Below are positions 1-10,500 of a stretch of DNA of 64,000 bases, in pieces. Source of the DNA: Paenibacillus daejeonensis DSM 15491 (GTDB lineage: Bacteria > Bacillota > Bacilli > Paenibacillales > Paenibacillaceae); assembly GCF_000378385.1 (NCBI RefSeq), contig NZ_KB899670.1:118167-182166 (forward strand), written 5' to 3'. Position 1 is the stretch's first letter. Each line of letters begins with the position of its first letter. Below the pieces are notes generated by a model, which did no database searches, was not told the DNA's origin, and saw nothing but the letters and a program-made list of their open reading frames with translations. The position numbers and the translations under genes are program-made.

Positions 1-720
1 AATGGGGAGATTTTGCGAGATGCCATTGCCTTGCCGAAGGGTTTTTATACGGAGAGCTTTACTTACCTGCTGACAGAGACGGAGTATCCGCGCGCGATCC
101 TGAACAGTGCCATTCTGACGATCGGCTCCATTATCGCCATGATTGTCATTATCCCGATGGCGGCTTACGCTATCGAGCGGACGGGCAATCGATGGACCAG
201 CGGCGTCTACATCTATTTCCTGTTTGGCATGATGGTGCCGTTCCAGGTGTATATGATTCCGCTGTTCAGGCAGTTGAAGGCGATGGGGCTCTTCGGCAAC
301 CTTGCCGGTCCAATCATGATCTATATTGCAGGCTCGGTCGGCTTCGGCGTTCTCTTGTTCACGAGCTTCCTCAAGGGCGTGCCGCGGGAGATCGAGGAGT
401 CGGCACAGATTGATGGCTGCTCGCGAATGGGCATCTTCTGGCGCGTCGTATTCCCGCTGCTTGGCCCGGTTACGGCAAGTATGGTGGTGCTGCAGGGCCT
501 GGGAATCTGGAACGACTTTCTGATGCCGATGCTCGTGCTGCCGTCCGGTCAGCCGAAGACGATGATCGTCGAGTTGTTCTACTATGTCGGTGAGTTTTCC
601 TCGCGTTGGGATATGATCTTTGCGGGTACGACCATGTCGCTTATCCCGGTACTGATCGCCTTCCTGACGCTGCAGAAGTATTTTGTTAAAGGTGTGTCCT
701 CGGGCGCGATTAAAGGATAA
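1..720 (+). CDS. Carbohydrate ABC transporter permease, MalG type (5' end outside window)
   Basis: Inner-membrane subunit of a sugar ABC importer (binding-protein-dependent permease family). The frame is already open at base 1, so the N-terminus lies upstream. The visible part has about five hydrophobic segments. It also has the EAA loop that contacts the ATPase (EESAQIDGCSRMGIFWRVVFP, around bases 388-456) and the usual C-terminal ending KYFVKGVSSGAIKG. It is followed after 91 bp by a secreted alginate-lyase-like protein, so I infer that it imports oligosaccharides released by the enzymes encoded downstream. The substrate cannot be read from the sequence. Confidence 0.93.
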   Translation, partial: NGEILRDAIALPKGFYTESFTYLLTETEYPRAILNSAILTIGSIIAMIVIIPMAAYAIERTGNRWTSGVYIYFLFGMMVPFQVYMIPLFRQLKAMGLFGNLAGPIMIYIAGSVGFGVLLFTSFLKGVPREIEESAQIDGCSRMGIFWRVVFPLLGPVTASMVVLQGLGIWNDFLMPMLVLPSGQPKTMIVELFYYVGEFSSRWDMIFAGTTMSLIPVLIAFLTLQKYFVKGVSSGAIKG

Positions 721-736
721 GTGAGTGGGATTAAGG

Positions 737-759
737 GCTCTTGCTAGGTTTGCAAGAGC
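737..759 (+). other. Intergenic stem-loop between permease and lyase gene
   Basis: Perfect 8-bp inverted repeat GCTCTTGC / GCAAGAGC with a 7-nt loop, in the 91-bp gap before the start at 812. No proper T-tract follows, so it is more likely an mRNA-stability or partial-termination element inside an operon than a full terminator. Confidence 0.45.
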
Positions 760-811
760 TCGCTCTTTGCGCTCAGGGAACGTCAAACTTGCCATAAAGG
801 GGAATGATGAA

Positions 812-3800
812 ATGAAGCGAAACAAAAACGCAAAGGGTTTCAGGTCAAGGCAATGGGTAGCCCTGCTGCTCGCAATCGCCATGCTGGTGCCAATGCTGCC
901 GGCAGCCCCGGCCTTTGCTGAAGAGACCTATCTGTCTGACGGGTCGCTTAACTATCCGTTGCTCGCTGCAGCGACCGGCAGCATCTCACGCAACCCTGTT
1001 GGTCCGATCGCTAATATTGGCAATCTGACAGATGGAAGCGATATCACGCATATCGGAGACCTGTATTGGGAGCAATCCGAACGTTCCTTCTCCCTTGATT
1101 TTGGGGCAGGCAACGGCGTCAAGCTCACGGAGGTTCATCTGCAGGCTCGCCGCAACAGCGAGACTCAGAGCTTCCCGGGGCGGATTAATGGCGCACGGGT
1201 GTTAGGATCGGAGGACGCGCTGCAATGGACGGAGATTACAACCAGTCGTGCAGTGTCGACGATGGATAAACAGGTTCTGCCAGTGGGCGAAGGGTATAAG
1301 ACAACTCCGTACCGCTATTTGAAAATAACGGCTGATGGACACAATAATATTTTCAATCTTAGCGAGCTTCGTTTGTTCGGTGAATTGGAAGCGATACCTG
1401 ATTTGATTCAGAGTGTATCGATTTCGAGCAGCAATGCCGATCAGGCGATGGCTATAGCCGGCGATACGGTTACGTTGACGTTTCAAGCAATGACTCCGTT
1501 GCAAAATGTAAACGCAATCATAAGTGGGACTACGGCACAGGCGACGAGTTCGGACAACTTGTCATGGACAGTGAGTCATACCGTGAGCCCGTATGCCTTT
1601 GCACAGCCGGTCAGCTTTGCGATTACTTATACGGATGAAGCCGGCAATGTAGGCGTTCCCGCTACCGCGACAACGGATGGGAGCGCCGTCGTGGTACGGG
1701 AGCCGGCAGACTATCTTGACCTCCTGTCCGATGCTTCACGTTTTGGAATTCCCGTGAAAGGGACGGATGGCACACTCACGGTGGACTACAGCACGCATGC
1801 CACACCATCCGGATTATCGCTGGCACAGGCCATGATGGACCACAACACCGGCACGCATGCGAACTGGAATGGTCCGGACAATACCGGGTTCGGACCCTAC
1901 CTCGTCATTGATATGGGCGAAGGCCGGGCCGTATCGCCCTCGCGCGCCTACATCCTGCCCAGAGCAGACCAGGTTGGCAGACTCGCGGGTACTTATCTTG
2001 AAGGCTCTCATGATGGCCTGACCTGGCATAAGATCAGCAGCAGCGCTGCAGCGACAGGACAGTGGGAGACACTGACGATGACCGAACGCGGGACATATCG
2101 GTATTTGAAGGTGACCAACGACAACCGCTGGCATCTCAATGTAGCCGAGTTAAAGCTCTATGGCGCAAAGCGGCAGCCAGGCGAGCTCTTCACGGACGAT
2201 CTGCTCTATCAACTGGGCCGTGCGCAGGAAATCGTCCAGGGTGGTCAAGGGGCATATGCTGAAGCAGCTTGGAACCTGCTAATGCAAGCCTGCCTGGAAG
2301 GGCAGGCGGCCATCGATGAACTGGAAGGGGAGCATGGAGCAGGTATCACACAGGAGGAACTGGATCGATTGACCGCTGCCGTCCAGGAAGCCATCAGCGG
2401 ATTAAAACAAGAGGTGCAGATTATTAGCGTCGTGAGCGAAACGGGCTTCATCCACCCAGGAGTCGGTTTCACGAAGGAGGTGCTGGAGAATGTACGGCAT
2501 CAGATCGATAATCAGCAGGAGCCTTGGTACAGTTATTACGTAGCTTTATTGGAGACGGATCAGGCCAAAACGAGCTTCACCATGAGTAATTCGCTGGATG
2601 GCGTAACCGTCCGACAGAATAGCTACAATGCGAGCAACGTCAAGGATATGGCATTTGCCGACGGTAAGCGGGCCTTTACGCAAGCGTTCTTGTACTATGT
2701 TACAGGCAATGAGGTCTACCGCTCCAATGCGATGCGGATTCTCCGCATCTGGCAGCAGATGGACCCTAACCAATATCAATATTTTGCAGATGCACATATT
2801 CATACGGGGATTCCACTCTATTACATGGTGATGGCGGCAGAGATTCTGCGTTACACAACCTCCTCCGAAGAGTGGCAGTGGACAGAGGAAGATACAGAGA
2901 AATTTACGGACAACGTCATCGACCCGACGGTTCGGACATTCCTGGACTTCAACGACAAGTTCATGAACCAGCATAATTATCCGTTATACGGCTCAATCGC
3001 TTCGTATATTTTCAAGAATGACAAGTCGAACTACGACAAAGCGATTGAATGGTTTACGGTCAATGATACGGCGCCTGACAAAACCTATACCGGCTCCATT
3101 TACTGGCTGTTCCGGGAAATGACGCAAAACGACGAGACAGGCGAGCCGGTAGAGCCGCATGTCCAATTGGTGGAGATGGGGCGCGACCTGGCCCACAGTG
3201 ACGGGGACGTATCCAATATGATCGCGCTGTCCCGGATGATCGAAGCACAGGGAACACGTGTCCATCCGGTAGATGGCACCGTAACCGAGGACGATCAAGG
3301 GGTGTCGGTCTATGCCTTTCTCAATCATCGGATTCTTGCGGGAGTCGATTATTTCTTCCAGTTCCAGCAAGGGTACGATATTCAATGGACGCCAGCAATC
3401 ACGGCCATGGAGACGGCAGCTGATCCGGCCCGCATATATGCAATCGTCTCAGATGAATACAAAGGACGTATCATGTATACGGCCGAAACGGGGTGGAATC
3501 TCTACTACGTGTACAGGTATCAACTCGGCTATTCGGATGAAGAGCTGGAGGCGATCGCTCCTTATTTTATGAAAGGCTTCAAGGAGCGGGTCGCGCCAAA
3601 TTTTTATTTTGCGGGCTCCGGATCTGATAGCGATGTTACCCGGCGAGCGACCGGTGCGGATTGGTGGCTGCACATTCCTGAGGCCGTCGCCGATGAGGCT
3701 GAGGACAGCATGGTCCGATTCGTAAGAGAGCCTGTCGCTCATGAGAATCGCTATAAGATCCAATTGGAGGAAGGCTACAGTATTCTTGACGGATCCAATG

Positions 3801-6800
3801 CAGTGGTGTACGACACGGATCTTATTCGTACCGTGACAGAAGGGGAGAGCAGCTTCATCCGGGCGGAGGCCAGCGACAATCACACGCTGTTTGCGGCATA
3901 CAAGCTATTCTTCATCAACCGCAATGATACTGCCCGCGTTGCGCTGAAGATCCGCACAAACGGTCGGGCCGAGCTGGAGCTGAAGCGCGAGCGCGAGATG
4001 GCACCGTTCCAGACGCTGGACCTCCCCGATACAAAAGGAGAATGGCAGTATATCTCGTTTGACATGGGGCAGAGCCAGGTCTCCTATGGTGAATTCTCCA
4101 ACCGGACCTTCCTGGCTTACTTCAATCTTGTAGGGGATGGCACCCAGGTCGATATCGACTATATGGATATCCGGGCCGACCAGTTTCTGACGCCGCCGAC
4201 CTTCAACAACATCACGGAAGACCGGATGAATTTGTCGCTGTTCGCCGGCAGTACAGTCGAATACGACTTCTCTGCAACAGACAGCAGCAGCGCGGATACG
4301 ATCACATACGAGCTACAAGGCGATTCATTGCCTGGCGCGGTGCTCGATCCATCTATGGGCAGGCTAAACTGGACGGTTGAAGCTGCGCATGCCGGCAGCT
4401 ATGAAGCGCTCGTGGTAGCTGGGGACGGAACAGCAGTGACAACAGTTCGTCTGACGATCCAGGTGTCCGGCAGTCGGGGGGAAGCGATTGCGGATGTCAT
4501 TTCCGGCTATGACGAAGACACCGATTATGAGTCGACCTCACTGGAATATTTCGAGCAAGTCTACGAGGAGTTGGGGGCGATTGCCGATGACAGCTCGGAC
4601 GAGGTATTTTATGCAGCACTGGACCGGCTGGCGCGCGCAGTCCATGGACTGCGGCTGCTTAATCCGAGACTTGGCGACGACAGTTTGAATTTTGTTGCCG
4701 CGAACGTGACGACGTCCCTGCGGACAGGGTACGACGATTATCTAATCGATAACAATACCGTCTCGTTTAGCGGCGACTTGACGAACAAATACTTCACGAT
4801 GGATTTCGGGCCAAACTTTCGCGTTTCACCGTCGGCGTTTGCCATGCAGCCGCGCAATAACTGGCAGGACCGCATGTCAGGCGCGATCGTCTACGGCTCG
4901 CATGATGGAGAAAGCTGGGTGCAGCTGACAGGCGAAGCGGCCTACAGCTCCCAGATGCAGACGCTTGAGGTACGTGAGGCGTATATGGGAGAGGCCTATC
5001 GGTACTTCAAGGTATCAACATTGGACACGACCGACCGTTATGGCCGGGCGAACAACATCCTGAGCGTCGGCGAGTTTCGTATCTTCGGCGACCGGTCAGA
5101 GATTCCCAGCCGTCTGGAGCGAGTATCGATCGGAACGGATGCTGCTCCGCTTACACAGCATCTCTCCAATAGCGCCAACACGCAGGTGCCGGTGAAGAAG
5201 GCAGTTGCAGGGGATGCCATTACGCTCGATATCGGAACGAAGCAACCGCTGTCCTCGATACATGTGACGATCGCCGGGCTGGATGCCGATGTCGTGCAGG
5301 TAGATGAGCTCAACTATAAGGCAACAGTCACACTGACCGAGGCCGCAGCGAGAGGGAATGCAAGCCGCAATGCGGCTTTTGAGATCAACTATTCGTACTT
5401 GGACGGAAAGAACGGCGGGGCGGAAACTGAAGGCTTGCCGATGGTAGACACCACAGACTTGTCAACTGTGCTGGTGTCGGATGTCAGCCGCCGGATCGAT
5501 CACGTGCTGGACAAAGCGACGCTCAGCTTCAACCGGTCTACGGACCTCGGTTCGGTGATCGGACCGAATCTGTTTGATAAGAATCCGAACACGTTTATCG
5601 ACATCCGCAATAACGCGAGCGCAGGCAATGGCGTCTTCTATCGGTTTGATTTTGGCGACGGCGGCGTCTCGCTGAGCAGTGTCGAAGTCGTGCCCAGAAT
5701 GACGACCAATCTGGCCGATCGCATGATGGGCGCCTATGTCGAAGGCTCAAACGACGGGGTAAACTTCAACGTCATCTCGCCCCGGACTCGCCTGGTATGG
5801 GATTGGCAGGGCTTGCTGATCGATGATCCGACCTACTACCGCTACATCCGGATCATCAATCCCAGCTCCTGGTTCGGCAATCTTTCGGAGCTGGAGATGT
5901 TCGGGGATTATGTAGCGGACCGCTCGACAATCATCGCCGCTGACAAGGCCGCGCTGCAGCTCGGATATGCAACAGGGGACCGGGCCGATTCCGTCACTGG
6001 CAATCTGGAGCTACCAGGCGAAGGGGAGCAGGGTAGCCGCATCGCATGGTCCTCCAGTCAACCGTCTGCGGTATCCAATTCGGGTAAGGTGACACGCGGA
6101 GCACAGGATCAGCAAGTGACGCTGACCGCAACCCTGTCCTCAGGCACGATCACGGATACCAAGCTCTTTGTTCTCACTGTAAAAGGAACCGGAGGCAGCA
6201 CAGGCAGCAACAATGGCAATGGAACAGGCAGCGTTCCAACTCCTCCTGACAAGGAGCAGCAGCCCGATCTGGTGACCGAAGTGACGATTGATGAGGAAGG
6301 CAAGGCGTCTGTCATTATCGGCGAAGCCGATTATGAGAAGGCCTTGTCCGACGCTCGGAGCAACCGGCTCGTCATTGAAGTGGCTGGCGCGGAGACCGCC
6401 GCCGTGGTAGCCCTCTACCTGAAGGCCTACCAGATCCGAGCGGCTGTGGAAGCCAAGGTTGCCTTCATCCATATACGTACGAAGCAGGGCTCGCTTGACC
6501 TGCCGATCGCCCTGCTGGACGCCGATGGGGCGGATGCGGTCATCGAAGTGAGCAAGACGAATAGAGCTGCCATCGACCTCCGTATCTTTGTCGGCAACGA
6601 GACGATTAGGAATACTGCTGAATACGGCCCAATCCGTGTGTCCTATCCTTATTCTCTGCAGGATGGGGAGCACGCCAGACAGATCGTGGTCTATCAGCTG
6701 GCGGATAACGGCCAGCGCTATCTTATCAAGAATAGTCGTTATGACGCCGGGACAGGTCTCATCACCTTCGACACCAGGCAACTGGGTAGCTTCCTAGCCC

Positions 6801-7366
6801 TGCATGTCGATGTGTCCTTTACCGATCTGAACGCTGCCCCATGGGCAGCTGACGCGATTGCCGCATTAGCCGCGCGAGGCGTGGTCCAAGGCGTAACGGA
6901 GCAGAGCTTCGACCCTGCCAAGGCGGTCACTCGCGCTGAATTCGTACAGCTGCTGGTTCGTCTGCTGGATCTGGAGGAACAAGCAGCCAGTACGGGTACC
7001 TTTAACGCCTTTAACGATATTCAAGACGGGGCATGGTATGCCGAGGCAATTGGAATTGCATCGTCACTCGGTATCGTCAAGGGCCGTGAGGACGGCTCAT
7101 TCGGTATCCATGATTCGATTAGCCGTCAGGATCTGGCGGTGATGACTTATCGCGCACTGCAGGCTGCAGGCCGCCACTTGGACACCAATCAAGGGACGGC
7201 CGCCTTCGGCGACGCGGATGCCATTGCAGATTATGCGCGCCAGGCCGTCAGTGCCATGCAGCAAGCTGGCATCGTCAATGGTCTGCCAGGCGGTGAATTC
7301 GCGCCGCGGGCCACAGCGACCCGGGCCCAGGCCGCAGTCATTCTTGAGCTGCTGCTGCATCTGTAA
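812..7366 (+). CDS. Giant SLH-anchored alginate-lyase-like protein with four discoidin-type domains
   Basis: Secreted protein of 2184 residues, probably a surface polysaccharide lyase. The start at 812 is chosen because AAAGGGG lies 9 bases upstream and a signal peptide (MKRNKNAKGF..PAFAEE) follows directly; an earlier in-frame GTG at 725 lacks this. Approximate order: F5/8C domain 40-190, Ig-like, F5/8C 300-450, FIVAR helical domain 458-533, alginate-lyase-like alpha/alpha toroid 538-950 (NQHNYPLYG; VEMGRDLAHSDGD), jelly-roll CBM-like 968-1126, Ig-like, FIVAR-like, F5/8C 1288-1428, Ig-like, F5/8C 1556-1700, bacterial Ig, a Gly/Asn linker, a beta domain common in such proteins, and three SLH repeats 2001-2184. 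The SLH repeats should bind the secondary cell-wall polymer. The lyase region resembles that of the protein at 7549 (shared VEMGRD). Lyase activity on uronate polymers is inferred from the fold, not proven. Confidence 0.85.
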   Translation: MKRNKNAKGFRSRQWVALLLAIAMLVPMLPAAPAFAEETYLSDGSLNYPLLAAATGSISRNPVGPIANIGNLTDGSDITHIGDLYWEQSERSFSLDFGAGNGVKLTEVHLQARRNSETQSFPGRINGARVLGSEDALQWTEITTSRAVSTMDKQVLPVGEGYKTTPYRYLKITADGHNNIFNLSELRLFGELEAIPDLIQSVSISSSNADQAMAIAGDTVTLTFQAMTPLQNVNAIISGTTAQATSSDNLSWTVSHTVSPYAFAQPVSFAITYTDEAGNVGVPATATTDGSAVVVREPADYLDLLSDASRFGIPVKGTDGTLTVDYSTHATPSGLSLAQAMMDHNTGTHANWNGPDNTGFGPYLVIDMGEGRAVSPSRAYILPRADQVGRLAGTYLEGSHDGLTWHKISSSAAATGQWETLTMTERGTYRYLKVTNDNRWHLNVAELKLYGAKRQPGELFTDDLLYQLGRAQEIVQGGQGAYAEAAWNLLMQACLEGQAAIDELEGEHGAGITQEELDRLTAAVQEAISGLKQEVQIISVVSETGFIHPGVGFTKEVLENVRHQIDNQQEPWYSYYVALLETDQAKTSFTMSNSLDGVTVRQNSYNASNVKDMAFADGKRAFTQAFLYYVTGNEVYRSNAMRILRIWQQMDPNQYQYFADAHIHTGIPLYYMVMAAEILRYTTSSEEWQWTEEDTEKFTDNVIDPTVRTFLDFNDKFMNQHNYPLYGSIASYIFKNDKSNYDKAIEWFTVNDTAPDKTYTGSIYWLFREMTQNDETGEPVEPHVQLVEMGRDLAHSDGDVSNMIALSRMIEAQGTRVHPVDGTVTEDDQGVSVYAFLNHRILAGVDYFFQFQQGYDIQWTPAITAMETAADPARIYAIVSDEYKGRIMYTAETGWNLYYVYRYQLGYSDEELEAIAPYFMKGFKERVAPNFYFAGSGSDSDVTRRATGADWWLHIPEAVADEAEDSMVRFVREPVAHENRYKIQLEEGYSILDGSNAVVYDTDLIRTVTEGESSFIRAEASDNHTLFAAYKLFFINRNDTARVALKIRTNGRAELELKREREMAPFQTLDLPDTKGEWQYISFDMGQSQVSYGEFSNRTFLAYFNLVGDGTQVDIDYMDIRADQFLTPPTFNNITEDRMNLSLFAGSTVEYDFSATDSSSADTITYELQGDSLPGAVLDPSMGRLNWTVEAAHAGSYEALVVAGDGTAVTTVRLTIQVSGSRGEAIADVISGYDEDTDYESTSLEYFEQVYEELGAIADDSSDEVFYAALDRLARAVHGLRLLNPRLGDDSLNFVAANVTTSLRTGYDDYLIDNNTVSFSGDLTNKYFTMDFGPNFRVSPSAFAMQPRNNWQDRMSGAIVYGSHDGESWVQLTGEAAYSSQMQTLEVREAYMGEAYRYFKVSTLDTTDRYGRANNILSVGEFRIFGDRSEIPSRLERVSIGTDAAPLTQHLSNSANTQVPVKKAVAGDAITLDIGTKQPLSSIHVTIAGLDADVVQVDELNYKATVTLTEAAARGNASRNAAFEINYSYLDGKNGGAETEGLPMVDTTDLSTVLVSDVSRRIDHVLDKATLSFNRSTDLGSVIGPNLFDKNPNTFIDIRNNASAGNGVFYRFDFGDGGVSLSSVEVVPRMTTNLADRMMGAYVEGSNDGVNFNVISPRTRLVWDWQGLLIDDPTYYRYIRIINPSSWFGNLSELEMFGDYVADRSTIIAADKAALQLGYATGDRADSVTGNLELPGEGEQGSRIAWSSSQPSAVSNSGKVTRGAQDQQVTLTATLSSGTITDTKLFVLTVKGTGGSTGSNNGNGTGSVPTPPDKEQQPDLVTEVTIDEEGKASVIIGEADYEKALSDARSNRLVIEVAGAETAAVVALYLKAYQIRAAVEAKVAFIHIRTKQGSLDLPIALLDADGADAVIEVSKTNRAAIDLRIFVGNETIRNTAEYGPIRVSYPYSLQDGEHARQIVVYQLADNGQRYLIKNSRYDAGTGLITFDTRQLGSFLALHVDVSFTDLNAAPWAADAIAALAARGVVQGVTEQSFDPAKAVTRAEFVQLLVRLLDLEEQAASTGTFNAFNDIQDGAWYAEAIGIASSLGIVKGREDGSFGIHDSISRQDLAVMTYRALQAAGRHLDTNQGTAAFGDADAIADYARQAVSAMQQAGIVNGLPGGEFAPRATATRAQAAVILELLLHL

Positions 7367-7375
7367 ATCGTTAAG

Positions 7376-7407
7376 AAACTCCCTGCAGTTTAGTCTGCAG
7401 GGAGTTT
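7376..7407 (+). terminator. Rho-independent-type hairpin after the SLH lyase gene
   Basis: Perfect 13-bp stem AAACTCCCTGCAG / CTGCAGGGAGTTT with a 6-nt loop, 10 bases past the stop codon. The T-run is short (GTTTG), so termination may be incomplete. Confidence 0.7.
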
Positions 7408-7502
7408 GTAATGCCTAGCAGAGATGCCTAAAAAACCTGACCTCCGCCTTAAAAAACTTCATTTTGTTGAAAGAGGAAGCATGATAGAGTGTGAATGGAC
7501 AT

Positions 7503-7517
7503 TTGAAAGCGTTTCAA
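7503..7517 (+). promoter_or_regulatory. CcpA/LacI-type operator-like palindrome
   Basis: TTGAAAGCGTTTCAA lies 32 bases upstream of the start of the dockerin-bearing lyase gene. The arms TTTGAAA and TTTCAAA flank a GCG centre. It is one base shorter than the classical 14-bp cre core, so it could be a weak cre or a site for another LacI-family repressor. A cre-like site also precedes the GH85 gene (58160) and the GH9 gene (31000). Confidence 0.45.
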
Positions 7518-7548
7518 AAATTCATTCAGAAGGAGAGATGAACAGCAA

Positions 7549-10500
7549 ATGGGAAATCGTCTGAACAAAACAGGCGCATGCGTTTTGGCCGTCCTCTTAC
7601 TGTTACAGAGCTTGTCGTTTACTGGAGGCAGCAAGGCGCAAGCCGCGCCGGATACGCCGCGTGAGGGGTATACATCCACAGTACCGACTCCGCAGAATAG
7701 CAGCTGGATTAATCCAGATTACAATCGAGACTACGACGATCTGGTCGTTCGTTCGGACTCCGGACTTGTCCACCCCGGCTATTACATCAGTCGGGAGGAT
7801 CTGAACGTGATGCGCGATATGATCTGGCAGGGGATGTCGCCGTGGAAGGAATCCTTCGAGGTGTTCCGCAACAGCGCGTTTGCCAGTCTGGATTATGTCA
7901 TGAGCGGTCCGTTCACGACGCTGACGAGCGACAGGGAAACCTATGCGCTGATTCGCGACGGGAATGCCGCCTACAACTTATCCTTAATGTGGTATATTAC
8001 CGGCGATGACGCCTACGCAGAGAAGGCCAAGTCCATTCTGAACAGTTGGGCTAGCACGCTGGAGGCGGATGCCAAGCGGGATATTATCCGTAACGGCATA
8101 GCAGGCCCGATGCTTGTGATGGCAGCAGAAATTCTCCGTTACACGCCGAGCGCGGGATGGGGAAGCGAAACCGAGCTGGCCAATTTCGAGCGGATGCTGC
8201 GGCTTCTGATTCCCGGAGTTGACCGGACCGACGGCTACTTCAACCAGGGCAACTTCGGTACGGAGGCTTACATGGCGATTGCCATCTATCTCGACGATCT
8301 GGAGATGTACAAAAAAGCGATTGAACGCATCGTCCATAACAAGGCCCAGGTCGGTGTCTCGGGCATGACCTACAACCACTCCCTCAACGCCATGATTCTG
8401 CCTTCCGGGCAGCAGGTGGAGATGGGCCGGGATATTCCTCATGCGCAGGACAGCATGCGGCCATGGGCGGCCATGGCACGGACATCGTACATTCAGGGCA
8501 CGCTGGTCAATGAAGAAGGCGAGTTCACGCCTGCCGAGGCGGGCGGCGTCAATCTGTTTGAGGTGCATGACCAGAAGCTGCTGAAGTATGCCGCCTACTT
8601 CGCCAAGTACAATCTGGGCAGCGATGTCATCTGGCAGCCGAATATGAACGGCACAGGCGATCAGGCGCCCTTCGACAAGATTACGACCGATGGGAGAGGA
8701 AGAATCTTCTATGCCTACGGAGGTCTCGTCAATTATTACAAGCACCAGCAAGGGTACGAGGCTGAAGATGTCAGAAACGACCTTTATATGAACCATGAGG
8801 ACGGGAGATATCTGCAGCTGTACGGCGGCAATACATACGGCAGCCTGTATAACTATATTGATGCCGCCTATGAAGCGTCAGGCACGGTAGGCATCGACGA
8901 GATGCTGACGACACCCTGGACAGTCAGCCTTGGCCAGACCGGAACAGGCCTTCCTGCAGCGCCGGAGCCGGCAGACGATTCCTATGAGCTGTGGAATCGA
9001 ATTCCAGGCTACAGCTACACTGCGACCGGCGGTACGGAAGGCGGCGTCATTACGGAGCCTTTCGTAGACGAGGATGGGGTCACGCGGTTTGCCACGAGTA
9101 ATGTCAAAAATGGCGCCTGGACAGCCTATACGGTCGATTTTGACCAGTTTGGCTCTACTCCGCAGCAGTTGGCGGATCAATTGGTCATCAGCTTCGGCAT
9201 GAATTCCAATATCGGCGGCAGCATCGATGTCCGGGTTGGCCCCTATGTGGAGAAGCCAACCGTCAATCATTACAACAGCTCTCTGTTGGCTGGGTCGATT
9301 CAGGTCATCAACTCGACCTGGTACAACATCTTCAGAACCAATGTCGGCCAGTTGACGACTCGGCCGGAGCTGCTGACAGGCAAGAAGACCGTCTACTTCT
9401 ACTTCTACGGTTCAGCTAACGGATATAACTTCCACGGCAATACGATGTGGTTCAAGTTTGCTCCGTCTACACTGGCTTTCGAGACGCGAGCTGCGGATGC
9501 CCAGGTGTTCAGCCGGGCGGCCTCGGAGAAAAGGCCGGATGGCACAGTGACGTTGACCAACGGAGGCTACATTGGATTCAAGAACATGGATTTTGACAGG
9601 GGCATCAGTCGCTTCCTGGTGAACGCCCGCACGGGCGGCGGTTCGCTGAAGCTGATGCTCGGCTCGCCGGAAGGGACACCGTTCAAGACCTACGAGCTGC
9701 AGAGCACAGGCGAGCTGATGCGCGGGCTCACGTTCACCCATAGTGAAGCGGAGCAAGTGGTCGGACGCAACGGCGGCGACAATGAGCTGTACCTGGTATA
9801 CGAGGGAGACAGCTCCATCACGATTGATACGTTTGTCGCGATGCCGGAGATGAGCAACAACGATTTTGTACCCGTGCGCGGCGGCAACTACACCTATCAT
9901 CTTGAAGGCGAGGCGGTGCGGGAGGAGGGCAGACAAGGCTCTGTCAAGCTGGGCGTAGCCCCTAGCTCCAGCAGTTCCATCACGTACAGCAATGTGGATT
10001 TCAAAACTGGCAGTCCCGCGCTGCGCATCAAGGTGAAAAGTGATACCGACGCGAGGCTGCAGGTGAATATGCTGGGCAATCCGGTGGGTCAGGTTGCGGA
10101 GTACAGTATTCCGAAGACCGATGGACTGGGTGAGGACGGCTGGATTACGATTCAATACCATCTTGCCGACAGCAGGTATGAAACTCAGGCGGGAGTCACC
10201 AACTTCTTGCGCTTCACAGCTTCCAGCACAGACAGCGGAACGGTAGAGCTGCAGGATTTCCTGCTTGGCGAGGGCGGGGACTATCCGCGTCTGGAGCTTG
10301 AGCACAGTGAACGCGAAATTCTACTCTATCCGGGCGCGACGTATGAGAACAAGGTGCAAGCGTTCGATGCGTCCGGCAGCCGTCTCGAGCTGGTGCCGAC
10401 GAGTCTCCCCGGTACGGCAACCTATGACGCCAACTCGGGAGAGCTGACCTGGCAGGTGCCTGCGGAGCAGCCAGCGGGTGAAGGCTATATCACGCTGGCA

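Noticed and set aside
725..811. N-terminal extension of the SLH lyase starting at GTG 725
   Set aside because: The signal peptide and ribosome binding site fit ATG 812; the extension would bury the signal peptide and contains a hairpin.
6140..6781. 213-codon minus-strand frame inside the SLH lyase gene
   Set aside because: Antisense shadow without start signals or a recognisable fold.
812..7366. Possible cohesin in the beta domain before the SLH repeats of the first lyase
   Set aside because: The domain lacks the cohesin strand pattern and resembles the beta domain that often precedes SLH repeats in such proteins.
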